Assembly: GCA_037139095.1 (NCBI GenBank)
Contig: JBAXHD010000006.1
Coordinates: forward strand, 1-64,000
DNA: 64,000 nucleotides
Reading direction: 5' to 3'
Origin: WLMZ01 sp037139095
GTDB lineage: Bacteria; Actinomycetota; Acidimicrobiia; Acidimicrobiales; Ilumatobacteraceae
Below are positions 40,698 to 50,550 of the stretch, one piece after another. Each line of letters starts with the position of its first letter. The first letter of the stretch is position 1. The notes below the pieces were generated by a model. The model did not search any database and was not told the origin of the DNA. It saw only the letters and a list, made by a program, of their open reading frames with translations. The position numbers and the translations under genes were made by a program.

Positions 40698-43600
40698 ATG
40701 AACAAGCGAGAGACGGACGAAATGTCGTTCGACCCCAGCAAGAAGAGCCCCGGCTCACGACGCAAGAGCGCCGCGACATACCGTCGCCGGCGTACCGCCG
40801 CGATCGCGCTCGTCGCCACGATGTTCGGTGGTGGGTTTTACCTTCCAACGTTTGGTGGCACAGCCAGCGCTGCAGCAGCTATCGCAGTGAACGAGCCACC
40901 GGTCACCGGAACAATCGTGTCGTTCCCCTCGCGTGACTTCATCTCCGCCACCGACTGGTCGGCGTACCCATTTGTCGATGTTGAGGTGTTGCGCAATGGA
41001 GCTGTGGTGGGTTTCCGCCACGACGTAGCGCCACTGAGCCCCACCGGCCTCGTTGAGGTGAACCACCCTGGTTCGCCATGCTGGGACACCGTCACTCCAA
41101 ACATCGTGGGCGGCGACGTCATCCGCGTCACTGGTAAGGACAGCAACAAGGTTCCAGTGGTGATCGACCAGACCACTACGGCCAAGATCGACATCACTGC
41201 CACGCTGCATGCCACTGCTATCCCCGGCCAGGTGGAAATGAGCGGCACCGCATTCAACCAAGACGGCACGCCAATGAATATCGCTGAGCTTCAGGCTGGC
41301 GCATTGAGCGGCGCTGCGAACCGCTTCACCGGCGGCGACTTCGCCGGCAAGCGCATCATCCTTGCGCTGTCCACCGACTCCGTCGCCACCAATGGCCGCT
41401 CGCTCACCACCGACGGCAACGGCAACTGGACCGCCCTGTGGACCGAACTCAACGCTGTTGACTACCAGTTGGCCCTCAATGCCGAAAGCCAGATCGCCTG
41501 GCTCGGCGGCGCCCCTGGCAGCACCACCGTTGAAGTGGGACCAGCCATCGCTCCTGGCCCGTTTACCCCTGCATGTAACGCACCGTTGGCCGGCCCCGCC
41601 GTCTCGACTGATGTGACCAGCCTCGACTTCCCAGCTGGCGAAGTTGGCACCACATCAGCAGCCAGCTTGGTGCACGTGACCAACAGTGGCTTCGGCACGG
41701 ACCCATCGACAGAACTCGTTGTCTCCTCGGTTGCCGCTGTCGGCCCCGATGCCAACCAGTTCGTTGTGTCGAACACCTGCTCGACCGCACCAGTGGTTGT
41801 TGGCGGTTCGTGTGATGTGTCGGTGTCCTTCCGTCCCACCAGCACAACCCCTAGCCAGTTGAAGACTGCGCTCGTCACGATTCTCAGCAACGCTGGCAAC
41901 TCAACCGTGTCGATCCCTGCAACCGGTTACGCACTCACCGCCGGCCAGTCGGCTGCGGTGCTCGTCGCCAAGCCAGCCAACCTCAACTTCGGCACCCGCG
42001 CCGTTGCAAACACGTCGCCAGCGCAATCAGTTGTGATCAAGAACATCGGCAACCTCGCCGCCAACATTTCAGCCGCCTCGATCACCGGTGCCGCTGACTT
42101 CAAGATTGCATCGCAAAACTGCACAACCGGTGCGGTCGCTCCATTGAGCACCTGCTCAGTCAACGTAACGTTTGCGCCGGCATCAGAGACAGCCCGCGCA
42201 GCCACGTTGAACCTCACCAGCAACACGTCCCCACTGAGCGTGGGTCTCAGTGGAGCTGGCTTGATCACCACCAACGTTGTTCCGTTCCCTCACGCTCCGA
42301 TTCAGTTGAACTCGTTCCTCGACCGTGACTTCGTGTCGCTTCTCAACTGGGTTCCTGGCGAGGCGCTGACGGTGCAGGTCGTCCGCCAGGGCGTTGTTGT
42401 GGCCCAAGCATTCAACGTGATTGCTCACCCAGACGGCGTTGCCGAAGTGAACCACCCAGGTGGTCAGTGCTGGGAAGGCACCACCCCCGACCTCCGGCCC
42501 GGCGACGTGCTGCGTGTTACCCGTGCCGACGGCCGGGCATATGAGGCCCCAGAGGCCGACATCAAAGTTGAGCAGCGCGCCGTCGAGACGTCCCCCGGCA
42601 GCGGCATCGTGCAGGTCAAGGGCCACGCTCGCGACCTCAAGACCGGTGGCCCACTGCCGCTGAACCAGCTGAATGGCCGCCTCATCTCTTCAACGGCGAA
42701 CCCATTTGCGATCACCGGCCGCCGTGCCCTCACCACCGGCGATGCATTCGCCAGCCTTACGTTCGATCCAATCGATCCCGTCACCAACCCTGACGGCGTC
42801 AACTGGACCGCAGAGTGGGACTTCAACTCCAGCCCCGACATCGCCGGTGACGTACTGCTCGCAGAGACAGAACAGAACCGCATGATCTGGCTCGGTCGTG
42901 ACCCATTGGCCCTCGCCGAACTCAGCTTCTCTGAGAGCGGCCCCGGCATCGCCGCTGGACCAACAGCACCATGTACCGCACCCGCCGAGGGTCCTTCGGC
43001 TGGCATCGCAGTGATGACCGCTTCGAACACCTTCCCAGCCTTGACCGCTGGCGACACCGGCGATCGCACCTACACGGTTCGCAACATCGGTACCTCACCA
43101 TTGGTGATCAGCTCGATCACATTCGCCGGCGCCAACCCCGCCGACTTCTCGTTGGTCGGTGCTGTTCCTGCGCCGATCGCCCCGAACACCAACGGCACAT
43201 TCACGGTTCGTTTCTCGCCAACGAACGTTGCCGTCAAGGGCACCCGTTCAGCAATCATTCAGATCAATGACAACGCCGTGGGCTCACCCCACACCTCAAC
43301 AGCATCGGGCCTGGCCGTGCTCACCGCTGCGCCAAGCGCATTGATGACACCAGCATCGCTGACCTTCCCTGACACTCAGGTAGGCACCAGCCCTGCAACA
43401 AAGCTCATCACGGTTCTCAACGAAGGCGCCGCGAACCTCACGTTCAGCAGCATCGTTGCAGCCAACACCGTGCCCGGCACCACCGCTGTTGACTTCAGCG
43501 TTGTCAACGGCACCACGGCTGGTCACTGTAAGACAACCGTGTCGCTTGTTGCTGACGCTTCCTGCGTCATCGAAGTGAAGTACACCCCAAGCGCCGTGAA

Positions 43601-46600
43601 CACCCGCACCGCCACGCTCACGATCAACAGCAACGACCCAGTCGGCGCCAAGGTCACCACGCTCAGCGGCACGTCGTCGATCGCCGTTGACGGCTCGAAC
43701 GACCCGCCACAGCTGCCCATTGCCATCAAGGTGTTCCCAGCACGTGACTACGTGGCCGCCGCTGGCTACACCGCTGATGAAGCGGTCACCATCTCGGCCT
43801 ACCGCAACGGTGTGTTGATCGGTCACACAGATCCGATCACGCCAGACGCAACTGGCCTTGTTGAGGCGAACCACATCTTGGTCACCGGCTGTTTTGCTAC
43901 GGCAACCCCAGACCTGCAGGCTGGCGACGTCATTCGCGCCGTCGCCGTACTTCAGGCCGATCCAACGGTGATCGTGAGCAAGGATCAGATCCATGTTCAG
44001 GGCATCGAGGTTGACATGCCAGCCACGCAGATCAACGCCAACACGGTCGTCATGACCGGTACCGCTGTTGACACCTTCACCGGCTTGCCATTGGGCTTGG
44101 GTTCATTCGTGCCTCGCATCACCAGCTCGGCCCGCACAGACTTCAGCACCAGCGGCACACCAACACTGCGTGCAGCCCTTGGCCTCGACGGCACCGTCAC
44201 GATGAACGGCAAGTTCTGGACGGCAACCTTCACCGGCCTCACCGCCGCCGACATTCAGAACGCCGTTACCGGCGGCTCAACAGCTTCATGGTTGGGTCGT
44301 GTTCCACTCGCACTCAACGAGAACAGCGATGCCGAGTGGGGCTTGGCCCCTGGCCCAACCGCTGGCTGTCCAGTTGCCGGAAACCAGCCAGCCTTGGCCC
44401 CAATTCCTGAGCCCACCTTGGCGCCAGCAGTGCTCGACGCCGGTTTCTCGGGTTCGGCCGTGACCGGTAACGCCAGCACCAACAACGTGTCAACCTTTAC
44501 CAACACCGGTACCGTCGCCCTCACCGGCGTCACCGTTGGCGCTGTCGAAGGCCTCAACCCTGGTGACTTCACCCGCACCACGAACTGCCCCGCCACGCTC
44601 AACGCCGGCGCAAGCTGCACCGTGACGGTCACGTTCAAGGCAACCGCCGATGGCCGCCGCTTGGCATCGATCCCGATCACCCACAGCGGCCAGAACGGCT
44701 TCTCGCACGTTCTGCTCACCGGCCTTGGCGTTTCGACACCAACCATCACCGCAATCGCCCCGGCGATCGCAGGTCGTGGCGCAACAGTGACCATCACCGG
44801 CACCTTGTTGACCTCAACCACAGCGGTTACCTTCAGCGCCGCTGGCACCAACAAGATTGAGGCAGCGACCTCGTTCACGGTGGTCAACGACAACACCCTC
44901 ACCGCAGTGATTCCTGCCAACCTGAGCGGCACAACCAATGCACCGCTCGCAACCGCAGTGGCAGTGACCACCCGCGGCGGCACGGTCACTCGGGACGGCG
45001 GCGTCGGCGGCCTGACCGTGAACGGTACGCCTCCGACCATCACCACGGTGGCACCAACAAGCGGCGTGGCCGGTAACACGGTGACCATCACGGGTATTGG
45101 CTTCAACGTGGGCGGCACAACAGTGACCATCAACGGTGTCAACGCCGTGGTCGCCGCCACACCGGCCGCTACGACAACCAGCATCAGCGTTGTGGTTCCG
45201 TTCGCTGCAAACACCACGGGTGCAGCAATCGCCAACGCACCACTGGTGTTGAGCACGGTCAACGGTGTCGCAACAAGCCGCTTCACCGTGAACGCCACTC
45301 CAATCCTGACGGGCTTCAGTGTTGCGAGCGCTGCTCGTGGCGCAACCATCAGCCTGGTGGGCACCGGCTTCACCGCCGCTAGCACTGTCACCTTCAGCAC
45401 TGCCACCGGCACTGTTGCTGCCGCAGTGTTGGCAACGCCAGCACGCTCGGCAACGTCGCTCAGCGTGGTGGTTCCGGCCACCGCAGTGCAAGGCCCAGTC
45501 ACCGTGAACACAACCGGGTTCCTCTCGAGCTCGCTTGAGTTTGTGGTCGCAGCCGCACCGACAATCACTTCGTTCACACCAACCAGCGGTGCAGCAGCGG
45601 CAACAACGATCATCACGGTGACCGGCACGAACTTCCGTACCGCCAGCAAGGTGACCGTCGGCGGCAAGATCGTTACGTTCACCGTGACGAGCCCAACCAC
45701 CCTGGTGATCAACGGACTTGACCCCGCCACCAAGGCAGGCGGCACCATCAACGTGCTCACCGGCTTCGGCACGGTGACAAGCACCGCCACGTTCACGTTG
45801 GTCTTGGTTCCAACCATCACCACCTTCACGCCAACAACGGCAACCGCCAACGTCACAACGGTCTCGGTCACGGGCACCAACTACGTCGTCGGCGCAACCA
45901 CCGTTGCTCTCGTGCAAGGCGCCACCGTGCTTCCTCAGACGGCTCTGACCGTGACCGCAACGTCGGTTACCTTCCGGCCCGCCCTTGGAACACCTGCCGG
46001 TTTGTACAACATCCGCATTACCAACGTCGCCGGATCAGCTACCTCGGTTGCCAACGTCTTGATCCCAGTGTCGGCACCAACCGTCAGCAGCTTCACTCCG
46101 GCAAGCGCAACCGCCGGTGTGACCTTGGTGTCAGTAACCGGCACAAGCTTCACGGCCACCTCGACCGTGGCCCTGGTCGGCGCAACGACGGTCGCTCAGA
46201 CAGCAACGATTGTGAACGGAACATCGCTCACCTTCACGCCAAGCCTGACCACACCGGCTGGCACCTACTCGGTGCGTGTCACAAACGCAGCAGGTAGCGC
46301 CACTTCAGCTACCACCTTGGTGGTGTCGGCACCAGTGCCAACCATTGCAAGCTTCACCCCAGCAACGGCGACAGCCGGCGGCACGCAGGCGGTCACCCTC
46401 ACGGGCACCAACTTCATCGCCGGCACAACTGTTGCTCTGGTGTCAGGTGCAACCACGGTGGCTCAGACGGCAACGATCGCAAGCATCACCTCGCTCTCGT
46501 TCACGCCATCTGCCACAACCGCTGTCGGCACCTACTCGATCAAGGTGACCAACAGCGCCGGAACCGTCACCAGCGTCACAACGCTTGCTGTGGTTGCTCA

Positions 46601-46868
46601 GCCAACCATCACCAGCATCTTCGGCAACGGCACACCCGGTACCGCTGGTCAAAACGGTAAGAGCGTGACCATCAACGGCACCAACATGCTGGGCACCGGC
46701 TCAGTCACTTGGACTGTCGGCGGCGTCTCGCAGGTGTTGCCAACAACCACCCGCACCGCAACACAGATCACCATCAGCTCGCTCAATGTCACCACCCGTG
46801 GCACGGGCACGATCAGCGTTAACAATGGTTCGGGCGGAGTTGCGTCAATCGCCTTCACGGTGAACTGA
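40698..46868 (+). CDS. Giant secreted repeat protein: three unknown modules, five ASH-type domains, eight IPT/TIG domains
   Basis: The 2056-aa protein starts at ATG 40698 (ATG 40722 possible). A basic n-region with RRRR precedes a hydrophobic segment and a TASA-type cleavage site near residue 58. A ~230-aa module of no known family recurs three times (about 68-298, 527-765, 1007-1228). Each copy starts RDF/RDY, has GLVEVNHPG...C...GDVIRVT and ends near WLG...APGP...C. Choice-of-anchor D/ASH-like domains lie at about 299-412, 413-522, 766-875, 876-990 and 1235-1345. Eight IPT/TIG domains fill 1347-2056. There is no LPxTG or C-terminal membrane helix. The composition is Thr/Ala/Val-rich with almost no Lys. 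It is probably an adhesin or surface fibre. Confidence 0.82.
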   Translation: MNKRETDEMSFDPSKKSPGSRRKSAATYRRRRTAAIALVATMFGGGFYLPTFGGTASAAAAIAVNEPPVTGTIVSFPSRDFISATDWSAYPFVDVEVLRNGAVVGFRHDVAPLSPTGLVEVNHPGSPCWDTVTPNIVGGDVIRVTGKDSNKVPVVIDQTTTAKIDITATLHATAIPGQVEMSGTAFNQDGTPMNIAELQAGALSGAANRFTGGDFAGKRIILALSTDSVATNGRSLTTDGNGNWTALWTELNAVDYQLALNAESQIAWLGGAPGSTTVEVGPAIAPGPFTPACNAPLAGPAVSTDVTSLDFPAGEVGTTSAASLVHVTNSGFGTDPSTELVVSSVAAVGPDANQFVVSNTCSTAPVVVGGSCDVSVSFRPTSTTPSQLKTALVTILSNAGNSTVSIPATGYALTAGQSAAVLVAKPANLNFGTRAVANTSPAQSVVIKNIGNLAANISAASITGAADFKIASQNCTTGAVAPLSTCSVNVTFAPASETARAATLNLTSNTSPLSVGLSGAGLITTNVVPFPHAPIQLNSFLDRDFVSLLNWVPGEALTVQVVRQGVVVAQAFNVIAHPDGVAEVNHPGGQCWEGTTPDLRPGDVLRVTRADGRAYEAPEADIKVEQRAVETSPGSGIVQVKGHARDLKTGGPLPLNQLNGRLISSTANPFAITGRRALTTGDAFASLTFDPIDPVTNPDGVNWTAEWDFNSSPDIAGDVLLAETEQNRMIWLGRDPLALAELSFSESGPGIAAGPTAPCTAPAEGPSAGIAVMTASNTFPALTAGDTGDRTYTVRNIGTSPLVISSITFAGANPADFSLVGAVPAPIAPNTNGTFTVRFSPTNVAVKGTRSAIIQINDNAVGSPHTSTASGLAVLTAAPSALMTPASLTFPDTQVGTSPATKLITVLNEGAANLTFSSIVAANTVPGTTAVDFSVVNGTTAGHCKTTVSLVADASCVIEVKYTPSAVNTRTATLTINSNDPVGAKVTTLSGTSSIAVDGSNDPPQLPIAIKVFPARDYVAAAGYTADEAVTISAYRNGVLIGHTDPITPDATGLVEANHILVTGCFATATPDLQAGDVIRAVAVLQADPTVIVSKDQIHVQGIEVDMPATQINANTVVMTGTAVDTFTGLPLGLGSFVPRITSSARTDFSTSGTPTLRAALGLDGTVTMNGKFWTATFTGLTAADIQNAVTGGSTASWLGRVPLALNENSDAEWGLAPGPTAGCPVAGNQPALAPIPEPTLAPAVLDAGFSGSAVTGNASTNNVSTFTNTGTVALTGVTVGAVEGLNPGDFTRTTNCPATLNAGASCTVTVTFKATADGRRLASIPITHSGQNGFSHVLLTGLGVSTPTITAIAPAIAGRGATVTITGTLLTSTTAVTFSAAGTNKIEAATSFTVVNDNTLTAVIPANLSGTTNAPLATAVAVTTRGGTVTRDGGVGGLTVNGTPPTITTVAPTSGVAGNTVTITGIGFNVGGTTVTINGVNAVVAATPAATTTSISVVVPFAANTTGAAIANAPLVLSTVNGVATSRFTVNATPILTGFSVASAARGATISLVGTGFTAASTVTFSTATGTVAAAVLATPARSATSLSVVVPATAVQGPVTVNTTGFLSSSLEFVVAAAPTITSFTPTSGAAAATTIITVTGTNFRTASKVTVGGKIVTFTVTSPTTLVINGLDPATKAGGTINVLTGFGTVTSTATFTLVLVPTITTFTPTTATANVTTVSVTGTNYVVGATTVALVQGATVLPQTALTVTATSVTFRPALGTPAGLYNIRITNVAGSATSVANVLIPVSAPTVSSFTPASATAGVTLVSVTGTSFTATSTVALVGATTVAQTATIVNGTSLTFTPSLTTPAGTYSVRVTNAAGSATSATTLVVSAPVPTIASFTPATATAGGTQAVTLTGTNFIAGTTVALVSGATTVAQTATIASITSLSFTPSATTAVGTYSIKVTNSAGTVTSVTTLAVVAQPTITSIFGNGTPGTAGQNGKSVTINGTNMLGTGSVTWTVGGVSQVLPTTTRTATQITISSLNVTTRGTGTISVNNGSGGVASIAFTVN

Positions 46869-46890
46869 TCCAACAGAAAGTCCAGGCATA

Positions 46891-46926
46891 CGAAGAATCC
46901 CCGAGGCTTGCCTCGGGGATTCTTCG
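46891..46926. terminator. Strong 16-bp perfect hairpin terminator
   Basis: CGAAGAATCCCCGAGG (46891-46906) pairs perfectly with its complement at 46911-46926 around a CTTG loop. The A-rich 5' arm and TTCTTCG 3' arm give a T-containing tail on both strands. It lies between the giant gene (stop 46868) and the convergent VOC gene (end 46970), and is probably bidirectional. Confidence 0.9.
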
Positions 46927-46969
46927 CGTCTGGACTCAGTTGGTAACAAGCGGCAACACGTGGGCGTTG

Positions 46970-47449
46970 CTACGAGGGTTGATCGGCTATGTGTTTCCAG
47001 CGCGGCCGCGGGCTCATCAACTCGATGCGCGCGCCATCGGGGTCGGCGAGGAACACCACATCGATACCGAGGTTCGCTCGCGTGTTGTCGATGACTGTGC
47101 CACCGAGCTGAACGAGCGCGGCTGTCGACGCATCGACATCGTCGACATAAAACGACAGGTGCGTAAAACCGAGCTGACCGCGACTTGTCGATGGCACGCC
47201 GTGCGCTGGCGGCGATGCGTAGTGCAACAGCTCGATCTTCATCGTGCCCAACACAATGAACTGCGACGTGATGGACACGGGCGAGTCAACCTCGAGAGCG
47301 CGCGCAAGGTCGGGCAACACCGTGTTATCGAGGCTGTAGCCCTCGGCGCGATCGAACCCGAGACCGTCGCAGTAAAACCGCAACGACCGTTCGAGATCGG
47401 CCACGCACAAACCGAGGTGCGACGGCAGTGGCTTGGCAGGTGCGGTCAT
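46970..47449 (-). CDS. VOC-superfamily (glyoxalase/dioxygenase fold) protein
   Basis: The 159-aa protein has paired beta-alpha-beta-beta-beta modules. The first is SHLGLCVADLERSLRFYCDGLGF and the second FTHLSFYVDDVDASTAALVQLGG...VVFLADPDGARIELM, giving the metal ligands His and Glu of the VOC fold. It may be a lyase, isomerase or dioxygenase. It follows the amidohydrolase gene by 18 bp on the same strand, so it is probably the third gene of that operon. The substrate is unknown. Confidence 0.85.
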   Translation of the reverse strand: MTAPAKPLPSHLGLCVADLERSLRFYCDGLGFDRAEGYSLDNTVLPDLARALEVDSPVSITSQFIVLGTMKIELLHYASPPAHGVPSTSRGQLGFTHLSFYVDDVDASTAALVQLGGTVIDNTRANLGIDVVFLADPDGARIELMSPRPRWKHIADQPS

Positions 47450-47467
47450 CTGGAGCGCCTCGGCGAC

Positions 47468-48592
47468 TTAGACGAGCACCGAGCGGTTGATGCCGTAGAG
47501 GCCAGCAACGTTGTCGGACAAAATTGCCACCTTCTGCTCGTCGGTGAGTTGCTGAGTGTGCTCGGCCAACATCTCTTGGCTCCACGGCCACGTGCTGTCT
47601 GAGTGTGGGAAGTCGTTGGCCCACATCAGGTGCTTCCAGTTCATGTTGTCGGCCTGCTTGAACGCCGACCAATCGTCTTGGAAGGTGACGTAGATGTTCT
47701 CGGCGAAGTACTCGCTGGGGAGCTTCGACAACTCTTGGCCCGCTGGGAGCCAGAAACGGTGACGCTTGTAGGCATGGTCCATGCGATAGCTGAAGTGAGG
47801 CACCCATCCGGCATCGGCTTCGGCGCACACGATGCGCAAGTTGGGGTGACGCTCGAACACGCCGCCCATCACGAGCATGGCCATCACGTCTTGGCAGCCG
47901 CGCACAATGCTGAGGAACTGTGCCATCTTCGGGCCGCGGGTCTTGCCCGACGACATCGTGAGGATGTGGAACGACAGCGGCAGTTCGAGTGCAATCGCGG
48001 CTTCCCAGAATTCGTCGTAGATGGTCGAGTCGTAGTCTTCGACGCCGGGCTGGCCGGGCAGCATGACACCGCGCAGGCCTTGGCTCTTGATGGTCTGCAG
48101 ATCGGCGATTGCTTCATCGGGTGTGCGCATTGCGGTCTGACCTAGGCCGAGCAAACGGTCGGGCTGCGCTGCACAGAAACTTGCGAGCCAACGGTTGTAG
48201 GCCTGAAAGCATGCGTTCTTGTAATCGACATCGGGGTGATTACACAGCACCATGCCGATGCTTGGGTAAATCACTTCGGCCGAAACGCCGTCGCGATCTT
48301 GGTCGGCCATGCGCGCTACTGGATCCCAGCCGCCGCGGTGCAGATCGGAGAATCGCGAACCCATCGCTTTGATCTCTTCGGGACGCTTGCCTGCGGCAGC
48401 CGCAGTAGACAGCGACAGCGGCCGCGGCATGCCATCGACCATGAACACCTCGCCGAGCTTTTCGCCGCCGTCGACAAGGCGAGGCGCGCGATCGAGATAG
48501 GCCGGGTCGATGAAATCGACATAGGTCTCGGGTGGTTCGGTGATGTGCGAGTCGGCCGAGATGATCGGCTGTGCAAATCCCAGTGCATTCAT
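47468..48592 (-). CDS. Amidohydrolase family (ACMSD-like, amidohydrolase 2) protein
   Basis: The 374-aa TIM-barrel protein has ISADSHITEPPETYVDFI at the N-terminus (HxxE in place of HxH, as in this branch), SFHILTMSSG (metal His), IVCAEADAGWVPHFSYRMDHAYKRH and MWANDFPHSDSTWPWS (catalytic Asp region). Family members are metal-dependent decarboxylases or hydrolases. It is coupled by ATGA to the upstream D-aminoacylase-like gene and is followed by a VOC gene. A shared catabolic pathway is likely but unspecified. Confidence 0.85.
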   Translation of the reverse strand: MNALGFAQPIISADSHITEPPETYVDFIDPAYLDRAPRLVDGGEKLGEVFMVDGMPRPLSLSTAAAAGKRPEEIKAMGSRFSDLHRGGWDPVARMADQDRDGVSAEVIYPSIGMVLCNHPDVDYKNACFQAYNRWLASFCAAQPDRLLGLGQTAMRTPDEAIADLQTIKSQGLRGVMLPGQPGVEDYDSTIYDEFWEAAIALELPLSFHILTMSSGKTRGPKMAQFLSIVRGCQDVMAMLVMGGVFERHPNLRIVCAEADAGWVPHFSYRMDHAYKRHRFWLPAGQELSKLPSEYFAENIYVTFQDDWSAFKQADNMNWKHLMWANDFPHSDSTWPWSQEMLAEHTQQLTDEQKVAILSDNVAGLYGINRSVLV

Positions 48593-50289
48593 GATGTGCT
48601 CCCTCGCACGAGACGGCCTGGCAACGCGCCAGTGGCCTGACCATTGAAATACGTTTCGACGCCGGCCACAAACGTGTGCCGGTATCCATCGACATCTTGC
48701 AGGAAGCGCTTGCCGCCTGCAGGCAAATCGAAGCTGAGCCGCGGCGCATGCAACGTGAGTTCATCGAAGTCGATGACGTTGATGTCGGCGCGATAGCCGG
48801 GGGCTAAGAGTCCGCGGTCGAGCAAACCAACTGCTTCGGCAGTGGCTCGAGCCTGACGGCTGACAAGCCACGGCAATTCGAACTTGGGGCCACGCGTGCG
48901 GTCTCGGCCCCAGTGGGTGAGCAGCGTGGTGGGAAAGCTTCCGTCGCAGATGGTGCCCACGTGGGCGCCGCCATCGCTGAGGCCCGGCACCGCAAACGGA
49001 TGCGCCAGCAAGGCGCCGACGGTGTCGAGGTTGCCGTCGCCGTAGTTGAGCACCGGCACATAGAGCAACGCCTTACCGCTATCGCCGAGCAACAGGTCGT
49101 AGAGCATTTCGGCGGGAAGGCAACCAGCCTTGGTGGCCAGTGCGGCAACTGTGGCATCGGTGTCGGGCTCATAATCGGGCACCGCGCCGATGACAAAAAT
49201 GCGCGTGGGGTTACCAACGATGGGCAGACAATGACCCGTGTATTCGCTGAGGATGGCCGCACGAGTTTCGGGCTCGGCGAGACGGCTCACGAGTTCGCCA
49301 AGTTCGAGATCGGCGAGCGGCCGGTAGCTGGGACAGAACTTCAGTGGGTTCACGGTGGCTTGCAGACCAACCAGCACGCCGATGGCGCGGGCAGCCACTT
49401 GGGCCCGCATCTGCAGGCCTTCGGCATTGGCCTGAGTAAGCACCTCGAGCAGACGCATCGACTGATCGGAGCCGCGGCCAGCTTGCGCCAACGAGATAGA
49501 GAGCGGACGACCCGACACCTGCATCATCATCCGCATGGTCTCGACTTCGTGATCGAAATCGGTGAGGTCTGACACCACCTGCAACACGCCCTTGCCAGTG
49601 CGGCCAATGGCCTCGGCGATACCGACGAGTTCTTCACGGGCGGCGGTGAGCGTGGGGGTTGGCTCGCCCCGGCTGGTGCGGTGGTTCAACGTGCGCGAGG
49701 TGCTGAAGCCAAGCGCGCCGGCGCTGATGGCCTCGGCCGCGATGCGACCCATCTCGGCAATCTCGGCAGCATTGGCGGGTTCGCGATTGGCACCGCGCTC
49801 ACCCATCACATAGAGGCGCAGCGCGCCGTGGGGAACCTGTGCCGCAACATCGATGTCGTGCGGGCGACCCTCAACCTCGTTGAGATATTCGGCGAAGCTC
49901 TCCCACTTCCAGCTCAGACCTTCGTGCAGCGCCGCGCCCGGAATGTCTTCGACACCTTCCATGAGCTCGATGAGTCGCTGACGATCGCCCTCTCGAACGG
50001 GAGCGAAGCCGACGCCACAGTTGCCCATGACAACAGTGGTGACGCCATGATTGGCCGATGGCGCAAGGTGGCTATCCCACGTTGCTTGACCGTCGTAGTG
50101 AGTGTGGATGTCGACAAAGCCTGGGGTGACCAGTGTTCCGCGGGCATCGATCACTCGCGTGGCCTCGCCCTGAACATCGCCAACCTGCACCACAACTCCG
50201 TCGCGCACGGCGACATCGGCGATGCGGCCGGGCTCACCGGTGCCATCGAGCACGAGGCCACCGCGGACAATGAGATCGAACTTGGTCAT
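48589..50289 (-). CDS. N-acyl-D-amino-acid deacylase family amidohydrolase
   Basis: The 566-aa protein starts at ATG 50289; the short extension upstream has no support. LIVRGGLVLDGTGEPGRIADVAVRDG is the N-terminal composite beta-domain. GFVDIHTHYDGQATWD is metal motif 1, GNCGVGFAPV the conserved Cys region, LSDGGAHVGTICDG the catalytic Asp/His region, and APGYRADINVIDFDEL returns to the beta-domain. D-aminoacylases hydrolyse N-acyl-D-amino acids, but many family members act on other amides. It leads the three-gene operon with the amidohydrolase and VOC genes. Confidence 0.85.
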   Translation of the reverse strand: MTKFDLIVRGGLVLDGTGEPGRIADVAVRDGVVVQVGDVQGEATRVIDARGTLVTPGFVDIHTHYDGQATWDSHLAPSANHGVTTVVMGNCGVGFAPVREGDRQRLIELMEGVEDIPGAALHEGLSWKWESFAEYLNEVEGRPHDIDVAAQVPHGALRLYVMGERGANREPANAAEIAEMGRIAAEAISAGALGFSTSRTLNHRTSRGEPTPTLTAAREELVGIAEAIGRTGKGVLQVVSDLTDFDHEVETMRMMMQVSGRPLSISLAQAGRGSDQSMRLLEVLTQANAEGLQMRAQVAARAIGVLVGLQATVNPLKFCPSYRPLADLELGELVSRLAEPETRAAILSEYTGHCLPIVGNPTRIFVIGAVPDYEPDTDATVAALATKAGCLPAEMLYDLLLGDSGKALLYVPVLNYGDGNLDTVGALLAHPFAVPGLSDGGAHVGTICDGSFPTTLLTHWGRDRTRGPKFELPWLVSRQARATAEAVGLLDRGLLAPGYRADINVIDFDELTLHAPRLSFDLPAGGKRFLQDVDGYRHTFVAGVETYFNGQATGALPGRLVRGSTS

Positions 50290-50550
50290 GCGCCCCCCTA
50301 CAAAAGTACTTGTGCTGTACAACTTACTGACTCACGTGGTCTCACGACGCAGCGCAGGGACTCAACCCACGCGCTGCACACTAGACCCGTGTGACCGACG
50401 GCTTCAGACCCATCGAGAGCGATTGCGATTTGACACTGATACATTCGATGTGCTGTTCAAAGGAACAGAACACACGTGAGTAGCTGAGCATCCCATAACT
50501 GGGCGCAGGCAAGTTGCTGCGAACGTGTGCCGCCCATAAGGAGCTACAAC
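50290..50550. other. 261-bp divergent intergenic region
   Basis: The region separates the minus-strand deacylase operon from the plus-strand DEAD-box gene. A TTGACA (50430-50435) may be the -35 box of the helicase promoter, though no good -10 is seen at the expected distance. AAGGAG (about 50538-50543) is the helicase ribosome binding site. The transcript would have a leader of roughly 90 bases. No gene is visible. Confidence 0.4.

Noticed and set aside
44255..45880. Long minus-strand open frame (541 codons) inside the giant secreted gene
   Set aside because: It is Val/Thr/Pro-rich and antisense to the IPT repeats, whose repetitive codon use keeps the opposite strand open. No family motif or start signal.
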